The notes under the pieces were generated by a model, which saw only the letters and a list, made by a program, of their open reading frames with translations, had not been told where the DNA came from and did not search any database. Of a DNA stretch of 64,000 nucleotides, positions 34,361 through 45,240 are shown piece after piece. Source of the stretch: Penium margaritaceum (taxonomy: Eukaryota > Streptophyta > Zygnematophyceae > Desmidiales > Peniaceae); contig SZWC01006719.1 in assembly GCA_023375785.1 (NCBI GenBank), positions 49,244-113,243 of the forward strand, given 5' to 3'. The position numbers and the translations under genes were made by a program. How positions within the stretch are numbered: position 1 is the stretch's first letter; each line of letters begins with the position of its first letter.

Positions 34361-34917
34361 CAAGCTTGATGGTTGAGTGTTCCTCCAACAAAGGGAGGGC
34401 GATACTCAGGCCAGGAGCCTACGGCCTTGATTCGGGCACAAACAAGCACACCACTTATGAGAAGAGATACCTCATCTCTCTTGCTCCATGCAACAAGAAC
34501 TCCAAAGTCGCCAACGGCAAGGTTGAGGCAGCTGAGGGGCTTGGTGACAAGCTATTCATAGTGGGTGTCAACCGTGGAGACTCCGACCTCAACCAAGAGG
34601 GGGTGGTCTACTTGCCCTCCTTCACAGCCAACCTGCTATACGTCTCTAAGATAACTGACCATGGCATGACAGCGGTCTTCATAGGGAAGGAAGCAGTGAT
34701 AGTCCCTACTAAGGAAATCAACATCTCCTACTCAGCCAAGAAGGTTGTCGCACAGGTTCCTCGCGTTGATGGACTCTACATCTTGCAGACCAAAACGACA
34801 ACTTCAACGCTAAGTCTTTGGTTGGGAGTGATGACGAGGAGAGCAGCGATGCAGACTCAGATGAGAAAGGACATGTTGGAACAACGGAAGCACTGGCAGA
34901 AGATGATTCGACAATAA
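34361..34917 (+). pseudogene. Copia-1 protease
   Basis: The frame 34366-34917 contains the copia protease active site as LDSGTNKHTT (Asp-Ser-Gly), then the hydrophobic stretch YLPSFTANLLYVSKITDHGM and the end motif RVDGLYIL typical of the protease-integrase junction. The frame changes near 34818, where an acidic linker (DDEESSDADSDEKG) continues in another frame into integrase. Confidence 0.85.
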
Positions 34918-35780
34918 AACCGGAAGCAAATGCAACCACCCCGGCTGTTCATTCTAGCATGTGTGCATCCTCTGAGAACTTGTGGCACAAGCGCTTTGGG
35001 CACGTGGCTCATCGCACATCAGAGCTCATGGGAAATCAAGAGCTAGTGCGTGGGATGGGGCTAGGTGATGAGGCGGAGGGAGCCGGGATCATGTGTGAGC
35101 CATGCCTTCAAGGCAAGGCAAAAGGAAACCCTTCAAGCCGAATGGCACGCATGCTCTTGCACCTCTTGATCTCATCCACTCTGACGTGTGTGGTCCCTTT
35201 CGCATATTGTCAAATGGAGGCAGCAGATTTTTCCTCACATGCATCGACGACAACAGCCACAAAGTTTGGATATACTTTCTGAAGAAGAAAAGTGAGGTGA
35301 AGGAGAATATGCATGCATTTATTGCTATGGTTGAGCAACAGAGTAGACAGAAGGTGAAAGCATTCAAGATAGACAATGGGGGAGAGTACGAAGCCTGTAG
35401 GGAGTGGCTAAAGTTGCAGGGCATTGAACACCAGAAAACTACCCCCTACTCACCTCAAACTAATGGCATAGCAGAGAGGATGAACCAGACCCTCCTGTGC
35501 ATGACAAGGTGCATGCTCTTTGACGCCAAGCTGCCTCCCAAGTTCTAGGAAGAAGCAGCTTGTACGGTTACCTTTCTTGTGAACCTCACACCTGCAGCAG
35601 CTGTGTGAAGGAGAGGCAAGAAGAAGTAGACATGATAGCGGATGACGTCTCAAAAAGCATGGTCAAGCAGGAAGCCAGACGCCTCCCACCTCAAGGTGTT
35701 CGGTTGCATTGGCTTTGCTAAGGTCCAGGTCGGTGAGGGCACTGGAAAGCTCGATGCAAGAGCACGAAAGTGTTTTCTCA
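34918..35780 (+). pseudogene. Copia-1 integrase
   Basis: GAG-pre-integrase region LWHKRFGHV and CEPCLQGKAK (HHCC zinc site) lie in the 34818-35282 frame. The core follows in the 35102-35548 frame: HSDVCGPF, KIDNGGEY and GIAERMNQT give the D, D and E of the catalytic triad. An amber codon at 35546-35548 (after PPKF, where Trp is usual) ends it. The C-terminal region resumes at 35642 with HLKVFGCIGF after several stops. The module is dead in this copy. Confidence 0.87.
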
Positions 35781-36007
35781 TCTGCTATGACACCGCCCAT
35801 AAATCTTATCTACTGTGGGACCAAGGAGGTCATCTGCAGCAAGATGTGGATTTCCACGAAATGTCTTCAAGTAAGGGAGAGCTTCTCGAACTTGAGAACA
35901 CTCCAAAACAGGGAGAGTGGCTCACTCTCCTTGAGGAGGGAGACAAAGCACCAGCACAATTGCATGGGATGGGTGTTGCAACAGGGAGATGAGCTCATGA
36001 AGATGAC

Positions 36008-37690
36008 TTGGAAGAATCAGACTCTGATTCGGACGTATCCGATCCTCCGGAATATGAAGAGGATGCCTCTCCCATCATCAACAATGAACCAGACCTCCAT
36101 CCTCCACATCAAGAGCACCAGCCACCATATTCAAGGAACAGTTCACGCCTCGAAGTACCTCGACAAGATTACGACGTAGATAGGGATGAATGGACAGGCT
36201 TCAACTGTTCATTCTTGGTTCAAGAGGAGCCAACGTCTGTTGCAGAAGCACTCATTCGGCCTAACAAAGCAGAGTGGGATGAAGCAACTCGCACTGAACT
36301 CAGCTCCATTAAGGAGAATGGGACATGGGTGTTGGTGGACAGACCTGCCCGGGGTCACGTTGTGGGGTCCAAGTGGGTGCTGAAAGTAAAAAAGAAACAG
36401 GATGGCAAGATAGACAAGTACAAGGCACGGGTGGTAGAAAAGGGGTTCTCCCAAAGGCCTAGCATAGAGTACGATGAGAACTTTGCTCCCGCTGTGGTGT
36501 TTGCTTCCATCCGGTCGATGCTCGCCATTGCTGGTGCCAAGAAGATGGAGGTCCACCAGATGGATGTCAAGACAGCATTCTTTTACGGCAAACTTGACAA
36601 GGAGGTATTGATGGAGGTTCCGGAGGGGGTTGATGCTCCCAAAGGCAAGGTGTGCAGATTGGTAAAGGCGTTCTATGGGCTAAGAAAAGTGCCAAGATTT
36701 TGGTACCAGGAGATGGACACATTCATGTCCAAGGAGTCCTTCATGCACTGCAAGAATGACCCTAGCATGTACGTGCATGAGAGCGACAAAGGGACTATGT
36801 TGGTCGCCTTGTGCATTGATGACCTGATTCTATTCTCTTCTTCAATGCAGCTGCTAGACGATCTCAAGGGGCAGCTGAGTAGCAGATTCAAGATGAAGGA
36901 TATGGGTCCTCTTGACTTCTATCTTGGAATTGCCATCAAGCGCGACAGAGCAACAGGTACCATCAGCCTGAACCAGACAAAATACATCGACTCCATCCTC
37001 AAACGATACGACATGGCAGATTGCAAGCCTGCCAGCACACCCATGAGCTCGGAGTGCAAACTCTCCACCTTCATGTCCCCATCCAACAAACCGTGGAAAA
37101 ATGACATGCTAGGCATCCCATATCAGTCTGCAGTGGGCACTCTGATTTATGCCATGGTCGCCACCCGACCAGATATAGCCCATGATGTTGGACAGGTGAG
37201 CCAGTTTGTGGCCATTCCCGGTCCATTTCATTGGCAGGCCGTGAAGCGCATCATGCGCTACCTTCAGGGAACGCGGCACCTGGGGCTCCAGTTTAGAGGC
37301 ATCGCTGGATCTGCATCACTCCGCCTCATGTGCTACACCGATGCTGATTGGGGAGGGAACATCGATGATGGAAAATCTACCTCCGGCTTTGTGTGTATGC
37401 TGAATGGAGGTGCAGTCGGTCGGGCAAGTCGCAAGCAGGAATGTGTCTCTTTGTCAATAGCTAAAGCTAAGTACAATGCCTTGGCTGAGGTATGTAAAGA
37501 GGTGTAGTGGCTACAAAGCTTGCTCTCTTAGATGAAGGCACCACAGGCAACGGCAACGGTCATCAAGGTCAACAACATGAGCGCGAGTGACATGTCCAAT
37601 AACCCCGTCCTCTCTAGGCGCACAAAGCACATCGAGATCCGCTACCACTATGCTCGAGACTTGATCTACAAGGAGGAGAAACTTTGTGGA
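36008..37690 (+). pseudogene. Copia-1 reverse transcriptase and RNase H
   Basis: A 499-residue frame starts with an acidic linker, then the copia RT (WDEATRTELSSI, GSKWVLKVKKKQDGKIDKYK, HQMDVKTAFFYGKLDKEV, CIDDLILFSSS). The catalytic box is CIDD where copia elements usually have YVDD; both Asp are kept. RNase H follows: Asp in CYTDADWG is kept, but the usual Glu of the AEAEY motif is Lys (AKAKYNAL). Amber codons at 37505-37507 and 37529-37531 lie in the same frame, which continues as NPVLSRRTKHIEIRYHYARD, the usual copia tail. Confidence 0.88.
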
Positions 37691-37699
37691 AGGGATATG

Positions 37700-38339
37700 T
37701 TATCATTTACACAAATGTATTGTTATTGTAACAATAACTTTTCAGTGATACACTCCTTCAGACACTTGTCTCATACGCTTTTGTCATTTGGACCCTCCCC
37801 CCACTGCCTCCTCCATCATAGGCCAGTGGAAAGTATACAAGGGGAGTGTAAAAGGGAGTGGATAGAAGTTAAGATGACAATGACATACAAATGCACACTT
37901 GTGTACAAGGAGGAAAAACTTCATAGAGGTGATAAGACATCATGTACACAACCAGGATTCTTCCAAAAGCTCGTCAAGTGTAAGTTCATGTAGAAGTTAC
38001 ATGGAAGACTCTTCATTAGGTGAATTGTCCTCCAATCCGACTAGGAATATTCTATGAAATTTTCCATAATATATGGGTGAGTTCAAGGAAAGAACTTGGA
38101 ATTTACGTGTAAAAAAAAAGTGTGGTGTACACAAGTTTAAAAGTGCACAAATTTGGGGTGATTGAGACTAAATGGAGACCATCACGCTACTCATAGAAGG
38201 AGACTCGTACCTCATGAGGCTGTTTACAAAGGGTTGCGATGAGTTTAGCGAGTATGACAAGATAAAGTTTTGGTTTGACAAACCTCAATGGTGAGCATGT
38301 CTCACTTGACAGTCCTTTGTAGCACCAAACAAGGATTTA
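37700..38339. other. Spacer between copia-1 and gypsy-3
   Basis: No gene recognised. It may contain a copia-1 3' LTR beginning TGTTATCATTTACAC near 37698, but I found no matching 5' copy. Further left boundary of gypsy-3 is not resolved. Confidence 0.4.
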
Positions 38340-38983
38340 TGGAGAATTTTATTGGAGGAATTTTGTGACAGTGGTCCAAGAAAACACTTCAGCAAGGACG
38401 AGACACTACAAAAGTTGGCGAAATACTACTGCTTGGAAAATCTGCAAACGAAAGTGTTAGCCTTGTGCAAATTGTGTGATAACTGTTAGCGGCAAAACAT
38501 ATTGTTGCACGAGACCACCATACTACTTCAACCTCTCCCTACCCCAACAAAACCGTGGGTCAACAACGGTATGGACTTCATGACGTGCTTGCTTGACACC
38601 CTCAAGGGATAAAATGTAAGCATTGTGGTGGTGGATAGGTATTCGTAAAGTGGTGCACTTGATTTCAACAACACACATCGTTGTCGCAAAAGGAACAACA
38701 CGGCTGCCTTTGTATCACATCATGAGGATGCACTACTTGCCACACACTATCATCAACAACAGAGACGGCCGCTCCACTAGCCATTTTTGGCACGAATAGA
38801 TGACAGGTTATGGTAGTCAGATATAGCTATCAGCAGCATTCCATCCTCAAACAGACGGACAGATGGAGCGAGACAATCAAACACTCCAACAATGTATCTG
38901 CACGTTATGCGAGTTGCACGGTACCAATTGGGCAAAGAATCCACCCACGGTCAAACTTGCACTCAACTCTACCACTTGCACCG

Positions 38984-39279
38984 CAAGGGATAAAGTCCCG
39001 TCCAAGGTAATTCATGCCAACATTTCCACCACAACCGCGGGATTTTAGAGCTAGAGCAATATTTTTGCCGTTGAAATTCACTACAGGACATTCTCTTGCG
39101 CTTTGGAAGAAACATGGTAAATCTTTGCGAAGACACTTTCAGCTATGAAGCCAACGATCAACCGATATCGCAGCGATGACGTGTTCAGGCCTAGGGTTAG
39201 CATGCTCCCCAGCTTGGCAAACTTTGAACCCCCGGGGAAAGTATTTTACATAACTCAAACCTCGCTGGTTGGGATTGTT
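38984..39279 (+). repeat. Left copy of a 296-bp duplication ending at an N
   Basis: CAAGGGATAAAGTCCCGTCC through CTGGTTGGGATTGTT is repeated at 39281-39576 with one base difference that I can see (AGCTATGAAG against AACTATGAAG). The left copy ends at the base before the N and the right copy begins at the base after it. Confidence 0.9.
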
Positions 39280-39280
39280 N

Positions 39281-39576
39281 CAAGGGATAAAGTCCCGTCC
39301 AAGGTAATTCATGCCAACATTTCCACCACAACCGCGGGATTTTAGAGCTAGAGCAATATTTTTGCCGTTGAAATTCACTACAGGACATTCTCTTGCGCTT
39401 TGGAAGAAACATGGTAAATCTTTGCGAAGACACTTTCAACTATGAAGCCAACGATCAACCGATATCGCAGCGATGACGTGTTCAGGCCTAGGGTTAGCAT
39501 GCTCCCCAGCTTGGCAAACTTTGAACCCCCGGGGAAAGTATTTTACATAACTCAAACCTCGCTGGTTGGGATTGTT
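39281..39576 (+). repeat. Right copy of the 296-bp duplication
   Basis: Partner of 38984-39279; see the N at 39280. Confidence 0.9.
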
Positions 39577-40383
39577 CAAGAACGAACGGTTACAGACCCT
39601 TGGTGTTTAACTTTGCCTGCCTGACAACATGGTGGTCCACCGTGTATTGTACATTTGCAAGCTGAAGAAGTAATAGGACCCAAGTGCAAACTCCCTCATA
39701 AGGGACGTCACAATTCTGCCAACTATATAGGTAAACGGTGATACTTAGTATGTGAATGAAGATATCATCGAACATCAATGCTGCGGAAAAAAAACAACAG
39801 AGTATCTGGTCAGTTTGCATAGCCACGATGCCGTGCACAATAGTTGGGAACTCTACAAAATGTTTGAGATGTTGGCCATCCAATTGATGGCTATAATCGC
39901 CGTCACTGGCTATATGTGCTAAAGCTCTAGGACGTTGTTTCTAAAGGGGGAAGAGGTGTTAGGACCATGTAAACTCTTTGAGTAGGTATTTCTATATGTA
40001 CATCAGTGGCCCACCGTGCGTCAACCTCAGGATTTGTACGCCAATCCGTCCATTGCACTTTAGTCACTTGCCCCGACCTCTTATGCCAACCGGAGCGTAG
40101 ATGGTGGAAGTTGTGAGGCAGAATACGATTGAGAATTTAGGACACTTGAGCAATTTATAGTTATCGGTAAGTTTACTTAGATGATGGATGTCGAAATGAT
40201 TGAACATCTCTATACAAGTGTCAAGTTGCAAATGAGTCATATCCGGGGTCGTCAAGACGATTGTCGAGCGACGCGTATGGAGTCGCATTGTGAGTGGTCC
40301 AATCGAGAAGATCCACCAAGAAATCGGGGGGCTTCAAAGATTGACGACGAAGATGCGAGATGCATCTTTTAAAGTATCAATGT

Positions 40384-41006
40384 TGTTGGCCTGAGGGGTG
40401 CGTGTGCACCCTAGAGGGTCCCTAGGAGTGGCTAGTTCACACCACCAACTGTTTTTGGAGAGACTGAAACTTCGGAGGCAACTGGTTCCAAGCATGGCAG
40501 AAAACTGGTCAGAGAGTTTGGCAATAGTTTTGGCCTCAAGCTTTCCAAAACACCAAGGCATGCCAGATTTGAAGGTTTATTGCAGATTCTATAACGTCTA
40601 GAGTGTCCCTTGCCAAGTTGTCCTTTTTCCCACCTAGGAAGGCATCCCTTCCCTCCTCTACAAGCTTCTTCCCCTTCCTGGATCCCTCAGCTTACTTCTG
40701 GTAGGAGAGAAGGTATCCAGAAGACCAAGACACCTCTAGATGCCTTGTAGGACAAGTCACCTTTTCTAGAAGGTGTGCCACCTTCCTGGACCCTCACATA
40801 GCCTTCTAGAAACTCAAGGAGGAACTCTAGAGGTTGAGCTAGCTTCCTGGCATCTGTTTTCCAACTCCCTTGAGACAGGGAAGAAATTCATCTTGTGGGA
40901 CTTGAACTCGAGCCCCTGCCTCTAGAGGTAGACACCATTAATCACTAAGTCACTTGGGCTTGGGCTTGCAGTCGCTCCTGCCATGACGAGGAGCATCTCT
41001 CTAACA
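40384..41006 (-). repeat. Copia-2 3' LTR (623 bp)
   Basis: Starts TGTTAGAGAGATGC at 41006 and ends CAGGCCAACA at 40384 (minus strand). It aligns with 45241-45941 throughout, except for a block of about 70 bp present only in the right copy. It contains the tRNA-like block at 40894-40960. Confidence 0.9.
40894..40960 (-). promoter_or_regulatory. tRNA-like block in copia-2 3' LTR (A and B boxes)
   Basis: Minus strand reads AAGTGACTTAGTGATTAATG, then further on GAGTTCAAGTCCCAC. These resemble the tRNA A box (TGGCTTAGTGG) and B box (GGTTCAAGTCC). The copy in the 5' LTR fits the A box better. Confidence 0.5.
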
Positions 41007-41057
41007 ATCTCCACCTTGCGCGTCACCCATGGTAGCTGTCCATGCTCAACCTGCAAC

Positions 41058-41650
41058 TCAAGAGGCTTGGGAAAGCCCAAGCTCCATGCAAGTAGCATCA
41101 TGCCTGTCCTTGGGTTGCGCCTTTGTCATGGCATCGGCAAGCATGTGCTTTGTACTACAGTGCACAAGCACCACATTGCCCTTTGTAACGAGGTCTCGTG
41201 CAAGGTGATGCCGGATCTGTATATGCTTGGTCCTCCGGTGTAGCACAGGGTTCTTGTTCAGGCTGATGGCACTCATGTTGTCAACTTTGAGTGCCGTCGG
41301 CTTCTTCTACAGCACCCCAATCTCCTTGAGCAATCGCCGCAGCCATAGCGCCTCCTCTACGGCTTCCGCAAGCGCAATATACTCCGCCTCAGTGCTAGAC
41401 AGAGCCACACAGTCCTGTTGTCGGCTTGCCGAAGACCCGCTACACCACCAAGCACAAAGACATTGCTTGATGTTGAATTGCGGTCATCAACATCACCTGC
41501 CCAATCTGCGTTAGAGTAGCCAACTAACTCCAGGGAGTCAGACCGGGGTCCCCCTCAAAACACAAGTTGCGACTGTGTCTTCGCCTTCAAGTAGCGGATG
41601 ATTCTCTTGACTGCTTGCCAATGTAGCGGCCCTTGCAGCAACATAATGGC
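41058..41650 (-). pseudogene. Copia-2 RNase H region
   Basis: Includes the tail NPVLHRRTKHIQIRHHLARD and HCSTKHMLADAMTKAQPKD, typical for the end of copia Pol. The upstream RNase H core is spread over several frames between 41276 and 41650, where plus-strand landmarks (complement of ADWAGD- and AEAEY-type motifs around 41380-41520) are visible but interrupted. It would degrade RNA in the hybrid; this copy is not translatable as one protein. Confidence 0.75.
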
Positions 41651-42590
41651 TCACTTATCCCTCGGCAAAGGCAACATCAGGCCGCATCGCCACCATGGCA
41701 TACATTATGCTGCCACCTGCGGATTGGTATGATTCTCCAGCCATCTCCTCCTTCTCGTCCTCCGTGCTCGGGCCCATGCTCGAGCTTAGCTCACATGTCA
41801 TTGTCAAAGGCGTGCCAATGGGGTTGCACTCCTCCATGTTGTAGCGACGGAGTACCTCCTGCACATTGTTTTCTTGACCCATCTCCAGCGTGTGTGCTTT
41901 GTGGTCCCTCTTGATGGTGATGCCTAGGTAGTACTCAAGCTCGTCCATGTCTGTCATCTTGAACCGGCTGCCAAGTTGTTGCTTTGGGCACTTGAGCTCC
42001 CCCCTCATCCTAATACACAAAGATGAGATCATCCACGTAGAGAATGCGTCTTGATGGCGATGCCTTGTTGGAGCCCTCCTGATTACGCACATACACGCTG
42101 TGATCTGCCGTGCAGCGCTTGAATCCAAGCTCACCCATGAGGTACCACATGAGTGGAGCTTGCTTCAGTCCATAGAGAGCCTTGCGAAGCCACACACCTT
42201 CCCTTGCGGCGCATCCACCGCCTCCAGAACCTCCATGTAAACTTCCTTGTCCATGTCACCATTGGGGAACGCAGTTTTGACGTCCATTTGGTGGATTTCA
42301 AAGTCGTGTGTTGCTGCCACCGATAGGATAGTGCGGATGGAGGCGAACTTGGCCAATGGTGCAAAGGTCTCGTCATAGTGCTTCCCTTTCCTCTGGGCAT
42401 ACCCTTTTGCCACCAGTCGTGCCGTATACCGCTCCACCTCCCCCTCCTTCATGAGCTTCTTCCGGATGATCCACTTGGAGCCGATGATTTCCTCGCCCTC
42501 CGGCCGGTCAAACAGCTCCCAAATGCCATTCTCCTTGTGGGAGGCAAGCTCAAATTTTATTTCTCCCTCCCACTTAGCCCCATCCTTTCA
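41651..42590 (-). pseudogene. Copia-2 reverse transcriptase
   Basis: Frames at 42165-42452, 42010-42195 and 41655-42134 cover RT in order: TARLVAKGYAQRKGKHYDET, FAPLAKFASIRTILSV, HQMDVKTAFPNGDMDKEVYM, then LYGLKQAP and the catalytic box RILYVDDLIFVY, then SRFKMTDMDELEYYLGITIK. YVDD is intact. At least two frame changes (near 42165-42195 and 42010-42134) and a stop upstream of 42452 break the domain. Confidence 0.85.
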
Positions 42591-43072
42591 TTGTAGTGCC
42601 TCCTTCACAGATTGAGGCTCCTCTTTCGTGAAGAAGGCTTGTGCAAACCTATTCTAAATGCCCTTGTCGGCATCGTACCTCTTTGTCCTTCTTCGCATAC
42701 GGGTGCTCGTGGCGGGCTGTCGAGGCGGTTATTGTTATTGCAGTCCTCTTTCAGTGCCATCCTCTCGAAGCGCCTACTCCCCCTCTCTTGGAGACCTTGG
42801 ACACCTTGGAGACATCGGTCAACTCCCCGCCTCCACGTCCATCTCCGGTGCTTCAGATTCCTCATCCAAACTGGCCGAAATAAAGTGTACCGCTCGCCCA
42901 TCCTTTGGGAAATCCTCTCCAGTTGGTGTCGATGCAAGGACGTCACCCTCATTCACGTCCTTTGGCATCTCCCCCTCAAGGAGTAGCAGCCACTCTCCCC
43001 TCTTGGAGAGACCTGCCTCCTTGTCCGTCCATCAGCTTTCTTGTCGAACGTGACGTTGTAACTCCGCACACC

Positions 43073-44248
43073 CTACTCCCTCCTTGGGTCAAAGAGCCGG
43101 TACGCTTTGCTTCCGCTCTCATACCCTGAGAAAATACACCGCTCGGTTTGTTGGTCCAGCTTGCTCCGCCCCTCGCGTGCCTGCACCACCGCATGTGCAA
43201 CGCAACCAAACGTGCGGAGGTGACCCACTGCCGGCTTCCTCTCGCTCCACACCTCTTGTGGCATCTTCCACACCTTGCTCTCCTTGTCCTTCAGCGGCTT
43301 GGTTGGCGTAAGGTTCATTATGTACGCCACAGTCCGTGCCGCCTCTGCCCAATACCGCTGTGCAAGGTCGGCGTCACTCAACATGGATCGCACCATGTTA
43401 AAGATTGTGCGATTTGCTCTCTCAATGATGCCATTCTACTGCGAGGAGTGTGGAGTCGTTTTTTTCCATTCAAACCCCTTGCTCTTCATCCACCCAAGGC
43501 AGCCCGCAAATTCACCGTCGTTGTCACTCTGGAATGCCTTCACCTTTAACTCTGTCTACCGCTCCACATCTGTCACAAACTCCTGCATGCATGCAAGGAC
43601 CTCGTTTTTCTGCTTCATGGGATAGAGGTAGAGTTTGCGGCTGTGGTCATCGATGGAGGTGAGGAAGTAGCAAGCTCCACCGATGGAGCTCTCAAGTGGT
43701 TCACACACATCTGTGTGTAACACTACCAACTTTGTCAATGCACACGTTCCCTTTGCCACAAATGGTTGTTGCGTTGATTTGCCAATGATGCATGGCTCAC
43801 ACACTATCTCCTTGGTTCCATCAAGGCCACTGACTTGGAGATCCCGCACCACCTCTCTCTTTGCCATCTCCTTCACCGTCGATGGAGAAATATGGCAAAG
43901 TTGGCAATGACACAGGTCCACGTCTCCTTCATCCTTTGCTACGATATTGGTGGCGTTGGACCCAGCCCGGCTACCGAGGATCTTTGCACGTAACATGTAC
44001 AAGTCATCCTCCCTCTTAGCACACGCAATCATCTCGCCTTTGCCCTTCTTGCTGATGATGGCCTCCTTCTTCGTGAAGAGCACCTCAAGTCCCTTGTCAG
44101 TGAGGCGGCTGACGGAGAGCAGGTTTGCCCCAAAGTTGGGCATGTGGAGCACATCGTGGATTGTGCCCATGACAGGTTTGCCATCCACAATCGACTCAAT
44201 GCGGACATTCTCTTCATCAACGGCCACCTCTGTTTTACCATTGGCCAC
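43073..44248 (-). pseudogene. Copia-2 integrase
   Basis: The frame 43556-44248 includes the end of the protease region (MPNFGANLLSVSRLTDKGLE), the zinc site (CHCQLCHIS, CEPCIIGKSTQQPF) and the first core Asp (LHTDVCEPL). The next piece (about 43430-43555) carries SDNDGEF and NGIIERANRT, supplying the second Asp and the Glu, with an amber codon at 43436-43438 where Gln is usual. The frame 43073-43396 gives the C-terminal region (RYWAEAARTVAYIMNLTPTK, HLRTFGCVAH). All three catalytic residues are visible, but across separate frames. Confidence 0.85.
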
Positions 44249-45174
44249 CGTTCTACTTCTCTCTTAGGCACCGTATGTGAAAAACATTTCCGTATTGCAT
44301 TATGTGGCGGCCTGTTCCAGAGTCAATGACGGCAACTCCAGGATCTGCCAAGTCGGTGGGATTGTACACCATGAGGGCCTGCTCGTCTTTCTTCCCACCC
44401 CGTTGCAACCAGTCTGGCTTCTTCTTGTGACAGTTGCGTGCATAGTGGCCCTCCTTGCTGCAATTGAAGCACCCCCCTTCTTTTCACCCTTCTTGATGCC
44501 CTGCTTGGCAACCTTCCACTTGTCGCTTCGTCCTCCATTGTGAGGATGAACTGTGTAAGCAGGACTTATGCTGATGCACTCTCTCGACCGCCACGTTGCA
44601 TCCACTCATTACACACGTACTCAGCAACCTTGGGGTACTTCAGCTCGTCAGAAGGCCAGCCACCAAGGATTGTGACAATGGGAGTCCAACTGTCCGGCAA
44701 GGCCAGAAGGAGAATCATATCTTACAACTGAGAGTCGACCTTTCAAGCAGTGGCCACGCACTCCGCTGCGAGCGACTCACTTTGCTGCATGATATCCATG
44801 ACGTTGTCGCCTTCATTGGCTTGGAGGTTGACGAGCCGTTTGAAGATGTAGAGCTGATTGGCGAGGTTGCTTGACTGGTAGATGGAACAGAGTTCTGACC
44901 ATGCTTCTGCGGCCAGGGTGCATTCGTGGATGTGTCCAAGTCGTGGCGGGCATAACGCAGATACAAGGAGCGCCAATGCCTTTTTGTTACGCTCCTTGTA
45001 TGCCTCCTTTACCTCAGCCATCCCAGTCTCTGGCAGAGCAGTCTCGTCACCCTTCACAACCTCAAGCAGCCCCTTGTCATTGAGGAAGACATCAAACCGA
45101 GACCTCCGTAAGGAAAACCATGTCCCATTTAACTTAAGGACAGTGCGGCTGCTCTCTTGCTCCTTGGCGGCCAT
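44249..45174 (-). pseudogene. Copia-2 gag and protease start
   Basis: The 144-residue frame 44743-45174 begins MAAKEQESSRTVLKLNGTWF, the usual start of a UBN2-type Gag, and includes ANQLYIFKRLVNLQANEGDN. The ATG lies about 50 bp inside the primer site. After frame changes the zinc knuckle CFNCSKEGHYARNC is readable at about 44431-44472, followed by protease with DSGTGRHIM at about 44300-44324. The order gag, knuckle, DSG protease matches copia-1. Confidence 0.83.
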
Positions 45175-45223
45175 GTCGATCTAGGAAACGTGAACACAAG
45201 CTGGCTTGAGACCCCTTAGAGGC

Positions 45224-45238
45224 GTGGGCCCATAACCC
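45224..45238 (-). other. Copia-2 primer-binding site matching the initiator tRNA anticodon region
   Basis: Minus strand GGGTTATGGGCCCAC, two bases (AA) after the LTR end CCAACA. It is the exact complement of GTGGGCCCATAACCC, the anticodon stem-loop of plant-type initiator tRNA-Met. Drosophila copia is known to prime from a cleaved initiator tRNA at this same internal site; the usual plant LTR elements use the tRNA 3' end. Confidence 0.8.
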
Positions 45239-45240
45239 TT

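Larger units (their letters stand above)
33233..37690 (+). mobile_element. Copia-1: decayed Ty1/copia element
   Basis: Order of domains on the plus strand is primer site, gag with zinc knuckle, protease, integrase, RT and RNase H, the Ty1/copia order. The element is interrupted by several stops and at least four frame changes. A purine-rich stretch (AAGGAGGAGAAAC and GTGGAAGGGATA, about 37670-37697) may be the polypurine tract. No LTR pair could be matched, so the borders are approximate. Confidence 0.85.
38340..40383 (+). mobile_element. Gypsy-3: remnant of a chromovirus (integrase, chromodomain, 3' LTR start)
   Basis: Degenerate translation on the plus strand follows the order of a gypsy integrase end: zinc-binding region (LAKYYCLENLQTKV, CKLCDNC), core (NNGMDFM, IINNRDGR, AAFHPQTDGQMERDNQTL), then PDNMVVHRVLYICKLKK and a decayed chromodomain (EYLVSLHSHDAVHNSWEL, about 39755-39885). 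AAAGGGGGAAGAGG at 39943-39956 is a polypurine tract followed by TGTTAGGACC, so a 3' LTR starts at 39957. Many stops are present, including an amber at 38487-38489. A 296-bp segment is present twice around the N at 39280. Confidence 0.75.
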
